From contig JBBRVP010000033.1 of assembly GCA_038246785.1 (NCBI GenBank), forward strand, positions 1 through 37,006: 37,006 bases of DNA. The letters are read 5' to 3'. Origin of the DNA: JBBRVP01 sp038246785. Lineage in GTDB: Bacteria; Actinomycetota; Actinomycetes; Jiangellales; Jiangellaceae. Of this stretch, positions 1 through 7,166 are shown piece after piece (position 1 is the first letter of the stretch; each line of letters starts with the position of its first letter). A model generated the notes under the pieces. It searched no databases. It saw nothing but the letters and a program-made list of their open reading frames with translations, and was not told where the DNA came from. Both the position numbers and the translations under genes were made by a program.

Positions 1-98
1 AAATCGATCACCCCAGCGTCCGCTGCGCGTCGGGTGAGCACATGCGCCGCCGCGCGGTCGATCACGGTGTCACCATGACGCGTGCGCTTGTAGGTCAT
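1..98 (-). CDS. Possible N-terminal fragment of an unrecognised protein, cut by the left edge
   Basis: An open minus-strand frame starts with ATG at 98 and stays open to base 1 (32 codons, beginning MTYKRTRHGDTVIDRAAAHV). The residue mix is protein-like but I recognise no family. A GAGG lies only 2 nt before the ATG, inside the arm of the adjacent palindrome, so the ribosome site is poor and the start could be wrong or the mRNA leaderless. If real, the gene lies downstream of the DUF559-type gene in the same direction, with the 101-163 palindrome between them. It is too short to assign a function. Confidence 0.3.
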   Translation of the reverse strand, partial: MTYKRTRHGDTVIDRAAAHVLTRRAADAGVID

Positions 99-100
99 AG

Positions 101-163
101 CCTCGAGTGGAACGCCAGGCCGACACGCCGGGCCGGCGTGTCGGCCTGGCGTTCCACTCGAGG
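101..163. repeat. Perfect 63-bp palindrome, copy 1 of a two-copy repeat
   Basis: Bases 101-130 are the exact reverse complement of 134-163, leaving a 3-nt centre (GGC). The 26-nt inner arm at 104-129 (starting CGAGTGGAACGCC) is identical to the left arm of the copy at 1113-1138. The element begins 15 nt beyond the stop of the DUF559-type gene, so it is placed to terminate that transcript, but it has no T tract. It could equally be a REP/MITE-type mobile palindrome. What is seen is the repeat itself; its role is inferred. Confidence 0.9.
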
Positions 164-178
164 AGCGGCGGCAGGCGA

Positions 179-1009
179 TCACGGGGTCGGGCGCCGAGGT
201 GCGCTGAGCGCCCACGACCGGGACCGCTGCCACGTGGAGGCCCGCTGGTAGCCGGCGGCCAGCCGAGCCTGCAGCGGGCGCCGGTGGGCGAGATCGGGCG
301 CGCTGCACCGCACCACGACGATGCCGGCGTTCTCCAGTGCCTCCTCCCGTGCGTTGTCGGCGGCGTGCCGCTGCGCCTCCCGGTGGCCCGCGCCGTCGTA
401 CTCCCCGACCAGCCCGACGTTTCCCAGCACGAGGTCGGCGACGGCGAGGAAGCGTCCCGACTCGGTGCGTACCTCACGGTTGACGTCGGGGCGGGGCAGT
501 CCGGCTGCCAGCCACGCGAGTCGCATCCGCGACTCTCCCGGAGAGGCCGCCTGCGGGTCGGCGAGGGCGAGCGCACAACGACAGCGAGGGACACCACGCC
601 AACGGCGTCGCTCGCGTGCGTAGTCAGCCACCTCGGCCACCGTGACCTCGAGGTCACGCAACGCGCCGTCGAGCAGCACCACGGCTTCCTCGACGGACGG
701 GGCAAGCCGCGCGAGGTCGAAGCAGGTCCGCACCGGAGCGGTCACGGGAACGCCGTCGGGGTCCTCGCCGTCGGCGTGGTGCGCGCCGTGCAGGAACGCG
801 GCGGCCCAGCCCCCTACAGCGCAGTCCGCTGGCACCAGCATGGCGGCGTCCCGTACCCGATCCAGCGTCTCGGCGCGTCGCCCGAACGCGTAGACGTCGG
901 GGTAGGGGTGCCGCCACATCCACCCCTCCAGCTCGGCGCGGGTGATGCCCAGCCCGAGGGCGGTGCTGCGCCGCATCGGCCTCAGGACCGAGTCGGGGAG
1001 TGGCTGCAT
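179..1009 (-). CDS. AbiEi-like / DUF559 endonuclease-fold protein
   Basis: This encodes about 276 aa. The N-terminal part (about residues 1-75) reads like the winged-helix AbiEi-type antitoxin domain common in actinobacterial genes of this kind (TRAELEGWMWRHPYPDVYAFG, then VGGWAAAFLHGA). The middle carries the usual VTAPVRTCFDLARLAP segment. The C-terminal part (about 175-265) resembles DUF559/Vsr-like PD-(D/E)XK folds, with VADLVLGNVGLVGEYDGAGHR and a later VVVRCSAPDL strand. Between LHGA and VTAPVRT only about a dozen residues remain, fewer than I would expect for this family, so an internal contraction is possible. I chose ATG at 1009, with AGGGTGG just upstream; GTG at 1018 is an alternative. 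The gene stands alone, with near-identical palindromes on both sides. Such proteins are widespread and their cellular role is not established; defence or toxin-antitoxin function is only a hypothesis. Confidence 0.7.
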   Translation of the reverse strand: MQPLPDSVLRPMRRSTALGLGITRAELEGWMWRHPYPDVYAFGRRAETLDRVRDAAMLVPADCAVGGWAAAFLHGAHHADGEDPDGVPVTAPVRTCFDLARLAPSVEEAVVLLDGALRDLEVTVAEVADYARERRRWRGVPRCRCALALADPQAASPGESRMRLAWLAAGLPRPDVNREVRTESGRFLAVADLVLGNVGLVGEYDGAGHREAQRHAADNAREEALENAGIVVVRCSAPDLAHRRPLQARLAAGYQRASTWQRSRSWALSAPRRPTP

Positions 1010-1112
1010 GCCGGCCACCCTGGCCGCGGTCGGCCTGCCGCGGGCGGCTCGGGGCTGCTCGGTGGACAGCGGCAGGCACCGGGCGCGCCCTGTGGACGGG
1101 GGCCCCCATGAT

Positions 1113-1169
1113 CGAGTGGAACGCCAGGCCGACACGCCAACCCGGGGTGTCGGCCGGGCGTTCCACTCG
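1113..1169. repeat. Near-perfect 57-bp palindrome, copy 2
   Basis: Arms 1113-1138 and 1144-1169 are complementary at 24 of 26 positions, with centre AACCC. The left arm matches copy 1 (104-129) at 26 of 26 bases and the right arm at 24 of 26. This copy lies in the divergent intergenic region between the DUF559-type gene (minus) and the DUF948 gene (plus), so it cannot be a terminator for either. That argues for a dispersed palindromic repeat rather than a simple terminator. Confidence 0.88.
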
Positions 1170-1173
1170 GGAT

Positions 1174-1202
1174 GGGGGTGGGGCGGGGGGCGGGTGGGCG
1201 GG
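1174..1202 (+). other. G-quadruplex-type G tract in a divergent intergenic region
   Basis: Six G runs (5, 4, 6, 3, 3 and 3 Gs) are separated by single T or C bases on the plus strand. This easily satisfies the usual four-run G-quadruplex pattern with 1-nt loops. It directly follows palindrome copy 2 and lies about 80 nt before the DUF948 start. Folding and any effect on transcription are untested. Confidence 0.6.
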
Positions 1203-1238
1203 CCCACCCCGGCGGGGAGCGTGTGAGCGGCGGGACGG

Positions 1239-1244
1239 TAGGGT
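1239..1244 (+). promoter_or_regulatory. Tentative -10 element (TAGGGT) for the DUF948-alaS run
   Basis: TAGGGT fits the actinobacterial TANNNT -10 pattern and would give a start near 1251 and a leader of about 30 nt containing the GGAG at 1271-1274. I see no convincing -35 box at the right distance, so the call is weak. Confidence 0.25.
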
Positions 1245-1282
1245 CGGCTCGCCCCGTCCCCGCCAGTCCTGGAGCCCCGACC

Positions 1283-1735
1283 ATGTCCGTTGGCGAGATC
1301 GCTGGCCTCGTCGCGGCGGTCGCGTTCGTGCTGCTCGTCGGCGTCCTGGCGGTGCCCCTGCTCAAGCTCGGCCGCACGATCGACGAGCTGACCCGCACGG
1401 TCCGGCTCATCCGTGAGGAGCCGGTCGCCAAGACCACCGTCACCATGGACGAGGCCAACACTCTGCTGGCAGGTGTCAACGACCAGGTGCGCCGGGTCGA
1501 CGCGATATCGGCCAACGCGCAAGAGGTGAGCGGCAACGCGGCGGCGCTGTCGGGAGTGGTCGCCACGACGCTCGGCCGGCCCATGGTGCGCATCGCCGCG
1601 TTCTCCTACGGGGTGCGCCGCGCCATGTCGGCCGAGGGTCGCGAAGCGGTCGACCGTCGCGTGCAGGCCGAGGCGCGGGCCCGCGCGGCCCAGCAGCCCC
1701 GAGGCGGGCGCGGCCGGCGCGGCGGTGCCGCGTGA
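1283..1735 (+). CDS. DUF948-type membrane-anchored protein
   Basis: This encodes 150 aa. An N-terminal transmembrane helix (about residues 7-27, LVAAVAFVLLVGVLAVPLL) is followed by a helical segment with heptad-like spacing (about 30-90) and a basic, Arg/Gly-rich tail. This is the usual layout of the short DUF948 proteins found directly upstream of alaS in actinobacteria; their function is unknown. ATG at 1283 was chosen over earlier in-frame starts because GGAG at 1271-1274 is well placed and the hydrophobic helix then sits at the N-terminus. Its stop overlaps the next gene in a GTGA junction, so the two are translationally coupled and share the alaS operon. Confidence 0.85.
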   Translation: MSVGEIAGLVAAVAFVLLVGVLAVPLLKLGRTIDELTRTVRLIREEPVAKTTVTMDEANTLLAGVNDQVRRVDAISANAQEVSGNAAALSGVVATTLGRPMVRIAAFSYGVRRAMSAEGREAVDRRVQAEARARAAQQPRGGRGRRGGAA

Positions 1736-2001
1736 GGCGGCTGTTCTGGGTGGGTCTCGGCGCGGCGGTCGGGATCGTCGTAGCCCGCCGGATCACCCGC
1801 GCCGCGGAGTCGTTCACCCCGGTGGCCATCGGCGAGGCGGTGGGCGAGTCGGTGCGCGAGGTCGGCGACGCGCTGCGCTACTTCGCCGAGCAGGTGCGCC
1901 TGGGCATGGCCGAGCGTGAGACCGAGCTGTACGAGGCGCTTGGCGTGCTCCCGGACGGCCGTACGGCCCGACCCGCGGCGGTGCCCGAGGTCACCCGCTG
2001 A
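1732..2001 (+). CDS. Small DUF6167-like hypothetical protein
   Basis: This encodes 89 aa. A short hydrophobic N-terminal segment (FWVGLGAAVGIVVARRI) is followed by an amphipathic helical part (AVGESVREVGDALRYFAEQV). The size and position, between a DUF948 gene and alaS, match the small uncharacterised actinobacterial family often labelled DUF6167. The GTG start overlaps the DUF948 stop (GTGA), and its own stop shares a base with the alaS ATG (TGATG). The protein is probably membrane-associated; no function can be assigned. Confidence 0.8.
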   Translation: MRRLFWVGLGAAVGIVVARRITRAAESFTPVAIGEAVGESVREVGDALRYFAEQVRLGMAERETELYEALGVLPDGRTARPAAVPEVTR

Positions 2002-4718
2002 TGGAGACGGCGGAGATCAAACGGCGCTGGCTGCGCTTCTTCGAGGCCAGGGGCCACGCCGTGGTGCCGTCGGCCTCGCTGCTCGTCGACGACCCCAACC
2101 TGCTGTTCGTCAACGCGGGCATGGTGCCGTTCAAGCCGTACTTCCTCGGCGAGCAGTCGCCGCCCTGGAAGCGCGCCACCAGCGTGCAGAAGGTCGTGCG
2201 CACGCAGGACATCGAGGAGGTCGGCAAGACCAGCCGGCACGGCTCGTTCTTCCAGATGAACGGCAACTTCGCCTTCGGCGACTACTTCAAGGCCGGCGCG
2301 ATCGATTACGCCTGGGAGCTCGTCACGGCGCCGCCGGTCGACGGCGGCTTCGGGCTCGCCGAGTCGCGGCTGTGGGTGACCGTCTATCACGACGACGACG
2401 AGGCCGTCCGGTTGTGGAAGGAGCGCGCTGGCCTGCCCGACGAGCGCATCGTGCGGCGCGGCCTCAAGGACAACTACTGGCACATGGGGGTGCCCGGCCC
2501 CGGTGGCCCGTGCAGCGAGATCTACTTCGACCGTGGCCCCGGCTACGGTCCGGCGGGCGGTCCGGAGGTCGATGAGGACCGCTACATGGAGTTCTGGAAC
2601 CTCGTCTTCATGCAGTTCGAGCTGTCCGCGGTCCGCACCAAGGAGGACTTCGACGTCGCGGGCGAGCTGCCCGCCAAGAACATCGACACCGGCATGGGCC
2701 TCGAGCGCATCGCCTCGATCCTGCAGGGCGTGGACAACCTGTACGAGATCGACGAGGTCTACCCGGTCATCGCCACAGCCTCGCGGATCAGCGGGAAGCG
2801 CTACGGCGCCCGGCACGAGGACGACGTACGGCTGCGCGTGGTCGCCGACCACGTGCGGACCGGCCTCATGCTCATCGCCGACGGGGTCACGCCCGGCAAC
2901 GAGGGGCGCGGCTACGTGCTGCGCCGCATCCTGCGCCGCGCCGTTCGGATGATGCGGCTGCTCGGGGTCGACGAGCCGGCGCTGCCGGAGCTGCTGCCGG
3001 TCAGCCGCGACGCCATGTCGGCGAGCTACCCGGAGCTGGCCCGCGACTTCGGCCGGATCTCGGCGCTGGCCTACGCCGAGGAGGACTCCTTCCGCAGGAC
3101 GCTGAACGCCGGCACCACGATCCTGGACCTCGCGGTGCAGGAGGCGCGCGAGGAGGCGGTGCGCGAACAGAGCACCGGAGGTCCGCCGCCGGCGGCGCCG
3201 CGGCTGTCCGGGGACAAGGCGTTCGCGTTGCACGACACGTACGGCTTCCCGATCGACATCACCCTCGAGATGGCCGCCGAGCAGGGCGTGTCGGTCGACG
3301 AGGACGGCTTCCGCCGGCTCATGGCCGAGCAGCGGTCCCGGGCCAGGGCGGATGCTCAAGCCAAGAAGGCGGGCCACGTCGACGTCTCCGCCTACCGCAC
3401 GCTCGCTGAGCGGCTGGGCCGCCCGGTCACGTTCACCGGCTACGACGAGACCACCACGCCGGCCCGCGTCGCCGGCCTGCTCCTGGACGGGGAGCCTGCC
3501 GACTTGGCGGTCGCGGGTGACGAGATCGAGGTCGTGCTCGACCGCACGCCGTTCTACGCCGAGGGCGGCGGTCAGCTGGCCGACCAAGGACGGATCACAC
3601 TCGACGGCGGAGCGGTCGTCGACGTGCTCGACGTCCAGCAGCCGGTGAGCGGTGTCATCGTGCACCGGGGCCGCGTGCTCTCGGGAGAGCTGGGGGCGGG
3701 GATCGCCGCGCTCGGCGAGGTCGACGTGGAGCGGCGGCGCGCCGTCTCCCGCGCCCACACCGCGACACACATGGTGCACAAGGCGTTCCGCGAGGCACTG
3801 GGCGAGACGGCGACCCAGGCCGGCTCGGAGAACCGGCCCGGCTCGTTCCGTTTCGACTTCTCCGCCGCCGGTGCGGTTCCGGCGTCAGTGCTCGGCGAGG
3901 TCGAGGCGAGGGTCAACGCGCTGCTCGTCGACGATCTGCCGGTGCGCGCGGAGGTGATGACCCAAGCGGAGGCCGTCCAGTCCGGCGCGCTGGCCCTGTT
4001 CGGCGAGAAGTACGGCGACCAGGTCCGCGTCGTCAGCGTGGGGGACTGGGCAAAGGAGCTGTGCGGGGGGACCCACGCCCTGCGTTCGGGCCAGCTGGGT
4101 CTGGTCACGCTGCTCGGCGAGTCGTCGATCGGCGCCGGCGTACGCCGCGTCGAGGCGTTGGTCGGCACCGACGCGCACCGGTTCCTGGCCCGCGAGCACG
4201 CTCTGGTCGGGCAGCTCACCGAGCTGCTCAAGGGCCGCCCCGAGGAGCTGCCCGACCGGGTCGGCCGGCTGCTGGAGCAGCTGCGCACGGCCGAGCGCGA
4301 GCTTGAGCGGGTGCGGGCGGCCCAAGTGCTCGCCGCCGGCGGTGAGCTGGCCCGGTCGGCGCGCGATGTCTTCGGCGTGGCCTTCGTGGCCCACCGCGCA
4401 CCCGACGGCACCACCCCGGACGACCTGCGCCGGCTGGCGCTCGACGTGCGCCGCCGGCTGGGCGCCGACCGGCCCGCGGTCGTCGCCGTTGCCGCCGTCG
4501 CCGGGGACAAACCGGGCGTCGTCGTCGCGGTCAGCGACACGGCGCGGGCCTGGCGGCTGCGCGCCGGCGATCTGGTCCGCGTGGCGGCACAGGAGCTGGG
4601 CGGCGGCGGGGGCGGCAAGGACGACGTCGCGCAGGGCGGGGGCAGCGACGCCGGCGCGGTCGAGGCGGCCCTCGCCCGGGTCGAGCATGTTGTGGGGGAG
4701 AAGGTGACCGGTCCCTGA
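2001..4718 (+). CDS. alaS: Alanine--tRNA ligase
   Basis: This encodes 905 aa, slightly longer than the E. coli enzyme (about 875). It charges tRNA-Ala in the cytoplasm and edits mischarged Ser and Gly. The class II catalytic core is at the N-terminus (MVPFKPYFLG, RTQDIEEVGKTSRHGSFFQM, GNFAFGDYFK). The editing domain carries the zinc site, HxxxH at 586/590 and CxxxH at 688/692 (ELCGGTH). The C-Ala domain ends in the glycine-rich GGGGGGKDD region. All key residues seen are intact. It is the third gene of the DUF948 run, with a 1-base overlap with the preceding stop. A CTG that probably starts ruvX lies across its own stop codon. Confidence 0.97.
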   Translation: METAEIKRRWLRFFEARGHAVVPSASLLVDDPNLLFVNAGMVPFKPYFLGEQSPPWKRATSVQKVVRTQDIEEVGKTSRHGSFFQMNGNFAFGDYFKAGAIDYAWELVTAPPVDGGFGLAESRLWVTVYHDDDEAVRLWKERAGLPDERIVRRGLKDNYWHMGVPGPGGPCSEIYFDRGPGYGPAGGPEVDEDRYMEFWNLVFMQFELSAVRTKEDFDVAGELPAKNIDTGMGLERIASILQGVDNLYEIDEVYPVIATASRISGKRYGARHEDDVRLRVVADHVRTGLMLIADGVTPGNEGRGYVLRRILRRAVRMMRLLGVDEPALPELLPVSRDAMSASYPELARDFGRISALAYAEEDSFRRTLNAGTTILDLAVQEAREEAVREQSTGGPPPAAPRLSGDKAFALHDTYGFPIDITLEMAAEQGVSVDEDGFRRLMAEQRSRARADAQAKKAGHVDVSAYRTLAERLGRPVTFTGYDETTTPARVAGLLLDGEPADLAVAGDEIEVVLDRTPFYAEGGGQLADQGRITLDGGAVVDVLDVQQPVSGVIVHRGRVLSGELGAGIAALGEVDVERRRAVSRAHTATHMVHKAFREALGETATQAGSENRPGSFRFDFSAAGAVPASVLGEVEARVNALLVDDLPVRAEVMTQAEAVQSGALALFGEKYGDQVRVVSVGDWAKELCGGTHALRSGQLGLVTLLGESSIGAGVRRVEALVGTDAHRFLAREHALVGQLTELLKGRPEELPDRVGRLLEQLRTAERELERVRAAQVLAAGGELARSARDVFGVAFVAHRAPDGTTPDDLRRLALDVRRRLGADRPAVVAVAAVAGDKPGVVVAVSDTARAWRLRAGDLVRVAAQELGGGGGGKDDVAQGGGSDAGAVEAALARVEHVVGEKVTGP

Positions 4719-5185
4719 CCGGCGGCCCACGGCCCGGGCGCCGGCTCGGCGTCGACGCCGGCTCGGTGCGGGTCGGTGTCGCGGTGAGCGACCCGGACGG
4801 GCTGCTGGCGACCCCGGTGGAGACCGTGCGCCGCGGGGTCGGGGACCTCGACCGGCTGGCCGCGCTCGCCGCGGAGCACGAGGTGGTCGAGGTGGTCGTC
4901 GGGCTGCCCCGCTCGCTGTCGGGGTCGGAGGGGCCTGCAGCGCGCGCCGCGCGAGCGCTCGCCGTCGCACTGGCCGCACGCGTCGCACCCGTACCCGTCC
5001 GGCTCGTGGACGAGAGGTTGACCACGGTTTCGGCCACGCGTTCCATGCGTGAAGTCGGGGTATCGTCGCGGCGGGGGAGGCAGCGGGTCGACCAGGCCGC
5101 TGCCGTGGTCATCCTTCAGCACGCGCTCGACAGCGAGCGGGCCGGGGGCTCCGCGCCCGGTGAGACCCTCCAGGTGGATCCATGA
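4715..5185 (+). CDS. ruvX: Holliday-junction-resolvase-like RuvX/YqgF, probable CTG start
   Basis: This encodes about 156 aa from CTG 4715. It is an RNase H-fold nuclease family protein involved in 16S/pre-rRNA processing in other bacteria. The key N-terminal motif RLGVDAGSVRVGVAVSD includes the family's first catalytic Asp. Later motifs are GLPRSLSGSEGP, RLVDERLTTVSA and the C-terminal VDQAAAVVIL. The first ATG/GTG/TTG-type start in frame is GTG 4766, which would delete the first Asp and half the first strand. Upstream in this frame there is no ATG, GTG or TTG. CTG 4715 overlaps the alaS stop as CTGA and has GGAGAAGG about 10 nt upstream. It also gives a normal-length N-terminus (LTGGPRPGRRLGVD). 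The stop overlaps the mltG ATG. Confidence 0.85.
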   Translation: MTGGPRPGRRLGVDAGSVRVGVAVSDPDGLLATPVETVRRGVGDLDRLAALAAEHEVVEVVVGLPRSLSGSEGPAARAARALAVALAARVAPVPVRLVDERLTTVSATRSMREVGVSSRRGRQRVDQAAAVVILQHALDSERAGGSAPGETLQVDP

Positions 5186-6318
5186 GCCAGCTCGGCCTGG
5201 CGATGACCGGCGACCATCGCTCGCGGCGACGCCACCGCCGGGAGCGGCGCCGTCGGGAGCGCCGGCACCGCCTGCGCGGTTTCCTCGCGGTCGTGTTCGC
5301 GCTGGTCGTGGTGTCCGCCTTGGTCGTGGGTGGCTTCCTCGGCGTGCGCGCCGTCGTCGGCAAGCTGGCGCCCGGCACGGCGCCGGACTACCCGGGTCCC
5401 GGCACCGGTTCGGTCAGCGTCCAGGTCAAGCCGGGCGACTCCGTCCGCACCATCGGGGAACGCCTCGTCGGACAGCGGGTGGTCAAGAGCGTGGACGCCT
5501 TCGTGACCGCGGCCGGTGCCGATCCACGCTCCACGAGGATCCAGCCGGGTCAGTACGAGCTGAAGAAGCAGATGTCCGCCGCCGGCGCGCTGTCCGTGCT
5601 CGTCGACCCTGGGCAGCGGCAGGTAGCCCAGGTCACCCTGCCCGAGGGTCTGCGGCTCCCGGACTCGCTCCGGCGGATCAGCAAGGCCACCGGCCTGCCG
5701 CCCGCCCAGCTGCGCACGGTGGCGGGGCGGCCCAGCGGGCTGGGCCTGCCGGCGTGGGCCAACGGAAGCCTCGAGGGCTTCGTCTTCCCCGCCACCTACG
5801 AGTTCGAGCGTTCGGTCACCGCGCGCGACGCGCTCGCCACGGCGGTGGAGCGCTTCGACCAGGCCGCCACCGAGCTCGACCTCGAGCGGGCGGCCAGGCA
5901 GCTCGGTCGCTCGCCGCACGACGTGCTGACCGTCGCCAGCCTCGTCGAGGCCGAGGCGCCGGCATCGGCGCGGGCCAAGGTGGCCCGGGTGATCTACAAC
6001 CGCCTGGGCCGCGGCGTTCCGCTGCAGCTGGACTCCACGGTCAACTACGTCACGGGAAAGACCGGCATCACCACCAGCGATGCCGACCGGCGCCACCCCT
6101 CGCCCTACAACACCTACCTGCATGCCGGGCTGCCTCCGGGCCCGATCAACTCCCCGGGTGCGGACGCGATCCGCGCCGCGCTGGATCCGACCCCAGGGCC
6201 CTGGCTGTACTTCGTGACGGTCAACCCCGACAGCGGCGCTACGAGGTTCGCGCGCACCTACGCGCAGCACCAGCGTCACGTCGCGCAGCTGCAGGCCTGG
6301 TTGCGGCAGCACGGGTGA
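5182..6318 (+). CDS. mltG: Endolytic murein transglycosylase MltG (YceG-like)
   Basis: This encodes 378 aa. It cleaves nascent glycan strands at the membrane and limits peptidoglycan chain length. A very basic cytoplasmic N-terminus (RSRRRHRRERRRRERRHR) precedes one transmembrane helix (about 34-56). A LysM-like segment follows (VQVKPGDSVRTIGERL), then the YceG catalytic domain: SLVEAEA with the likely catalytic Glu256, RVIYNRLGRG, LDSTVNYVTG and SPYNTYLHAGLPPGPINSPG. The motifs and length match the family. The start is ATG in an ATGA overlap with ruvX; the stop overlaps aroE as GTGA. Confidence 0.95.
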   Translation: MSQLGLAMTGDHRSRRRHRRERRRRERRHRLRGFLAVVFALVVVSALVVGGFLGVRAVVGKLAPGTAPDYPGPGTGSVSVQVKPGDSVRTIGERLVGQRVVKSVDAFVTAAGADPRSTRIQPGQYELKKQMSAAGALSVLVDPGQRQVAQVTLPEGLRLPDSLRRISKATGLPPAQLRTVAGRPSGLGLPAWANGSLEGFVFPATYEFERSVTARDALATAVERFDQAATELDLERAARQLGRSPHDVLTVASLVEAEAPASARAKVARVIYNRLGRGVPLQLDSTVNYVTGKTGITTSDADRRHPSPYNTYLHAGLPPGPINSPGADAIRAALDPTPGPWLYFVTVNPDSGATRFARTYAQHQRHVAQLQAWLRQHG

Positions 6319-7166
6319 GGACCCGCTGCGGCGTCGTGGGCTCGCCGATAGCGCACTCCCTCTCGCCGGTGCTGCACCGGGCGGCCTACGCCGAGCTCGG
6401 CCTGGACTGGAGCTTCGACGCGCACGAGGTGCCGGCCGGCGCGCTGGCTCGGTTCTGCGCGGGGCTGGGACCGCAGTGGCGAGGGCTGGCGGTCACCATG
6501 CCGCTGAAGGCGGAGGCGCTCGCGCTGGCCCCGGTAGCCGCACCCGGTGCGGTGGCTGCCGGTGGGGCCAACACGTTGGTCCGCGCGGTCGGGGGCACCG
6601 GTGGTGGCGCCGGGTGGGCGGCCGACAACACCGACGTCGCCGGCATCCGCGCCGCGCTGGGGGAGGCGCTGCGCCACGCGGGGTCGGTCGGGCGGGTGAG
6701 GGTGGCGGCCGTGCTCGGCGGCGGTGCCACCGCGCGGTCGGCGGTGGTGGCGCTCGCCGCACTGGCCGACCGGGTCGAGGTCTACGTCCGCAGCCCCGGC
6801 CGGCGACCGGGGCTGGTCGACTCCGCGTCGGCCGCCGGGGTCGCGATCGCGCCGCGGGGCTGGGAGGAGCGGGCGGACGCCTGGGGGGCGGACCTCGTCG
6901 TCGCCACGACCCCGGCGGGGGTCCTCGACGGCGACGCGGCGGCGCTGCCGACGACGGTGCGTGGCCTGCTGCTCGACGTCGTCTACGCACCGTGGCCGAC
7001 GGCGCTCGCGGCGGCCTGGGCGTCCCGGGCTCCGGTGGTCGGCGGGCTGGACCTGCTCGTCCACCAGGCCGCAGCCCAGGTGCGGCTGATGACCGGGCGC
7101 GAGGTCGGGCTGCCGGTGCTGTGGGCGGCCGGCCAGGCGGCGCTGCACGACCGGGCGCGGGCGTGA
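6315..7166 (+). CDS. aroE: Shikimate dehydrogenase
   Basis: This encodes 283 aa. It reduces 3-dehydroshikimate to shikimate with NADPH, the fourth step of the shikimate pathway. Visible motifs are the substrate loop GSPIAHSLSPVLHRAAY, the catalytic Lys in LAVTMPLKAEA, GGANTLV, NTDVAG, and the dinucleotide loop GGGATARSAVVAL. The GTG start in a GTGA overlap with mltG fits because the conserved first strand (CGVVGSP) begins a few residues in; longer versions of this frame run through mltG and are not real. It is the first of five aro genes here, in the order E, C, K, B, Q. Confidence 0.95.
   Translation: MRTRCGVVGSPIAHSLSPVLHRAAYAELGLDWSFDAHEVPAGALARFCAGLGPQWRGLAVTMPLKAEALALAPVAAPGAVAAGGANTLVRAVGGTGGGAGWAADNTDVAGIRAALGEALRHAGSVGRVRVAAVLGGGATARSAVVALAALADRVEVYVRSPGRRPGLVDSASAAGVAIAPRGWEERADAWGADLVVATTPAGVLDGDAAALPTTVRGLLLDVVYAPWPTALAAAWASRAPVVGGLDLLVHQAAAQVRLMTGREVGLPVLWAAGQAALHDRARA

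Noticed and set aside
42..1226. Plus-strand frames across the DUF559-type gene and the palindromes
   Set aside because: They run antisense to a recognisable protein and their shared WNARPTRR-type peptides come from the palindromes, not from a protein family.
5049..6315. Upstream extension of aroE to a 705-aa protein
   Set aside because: The extra part is an out-of-frame reading of ruvX and mltG; the shikimate dehydrogenase fold begins at GTG 6315.
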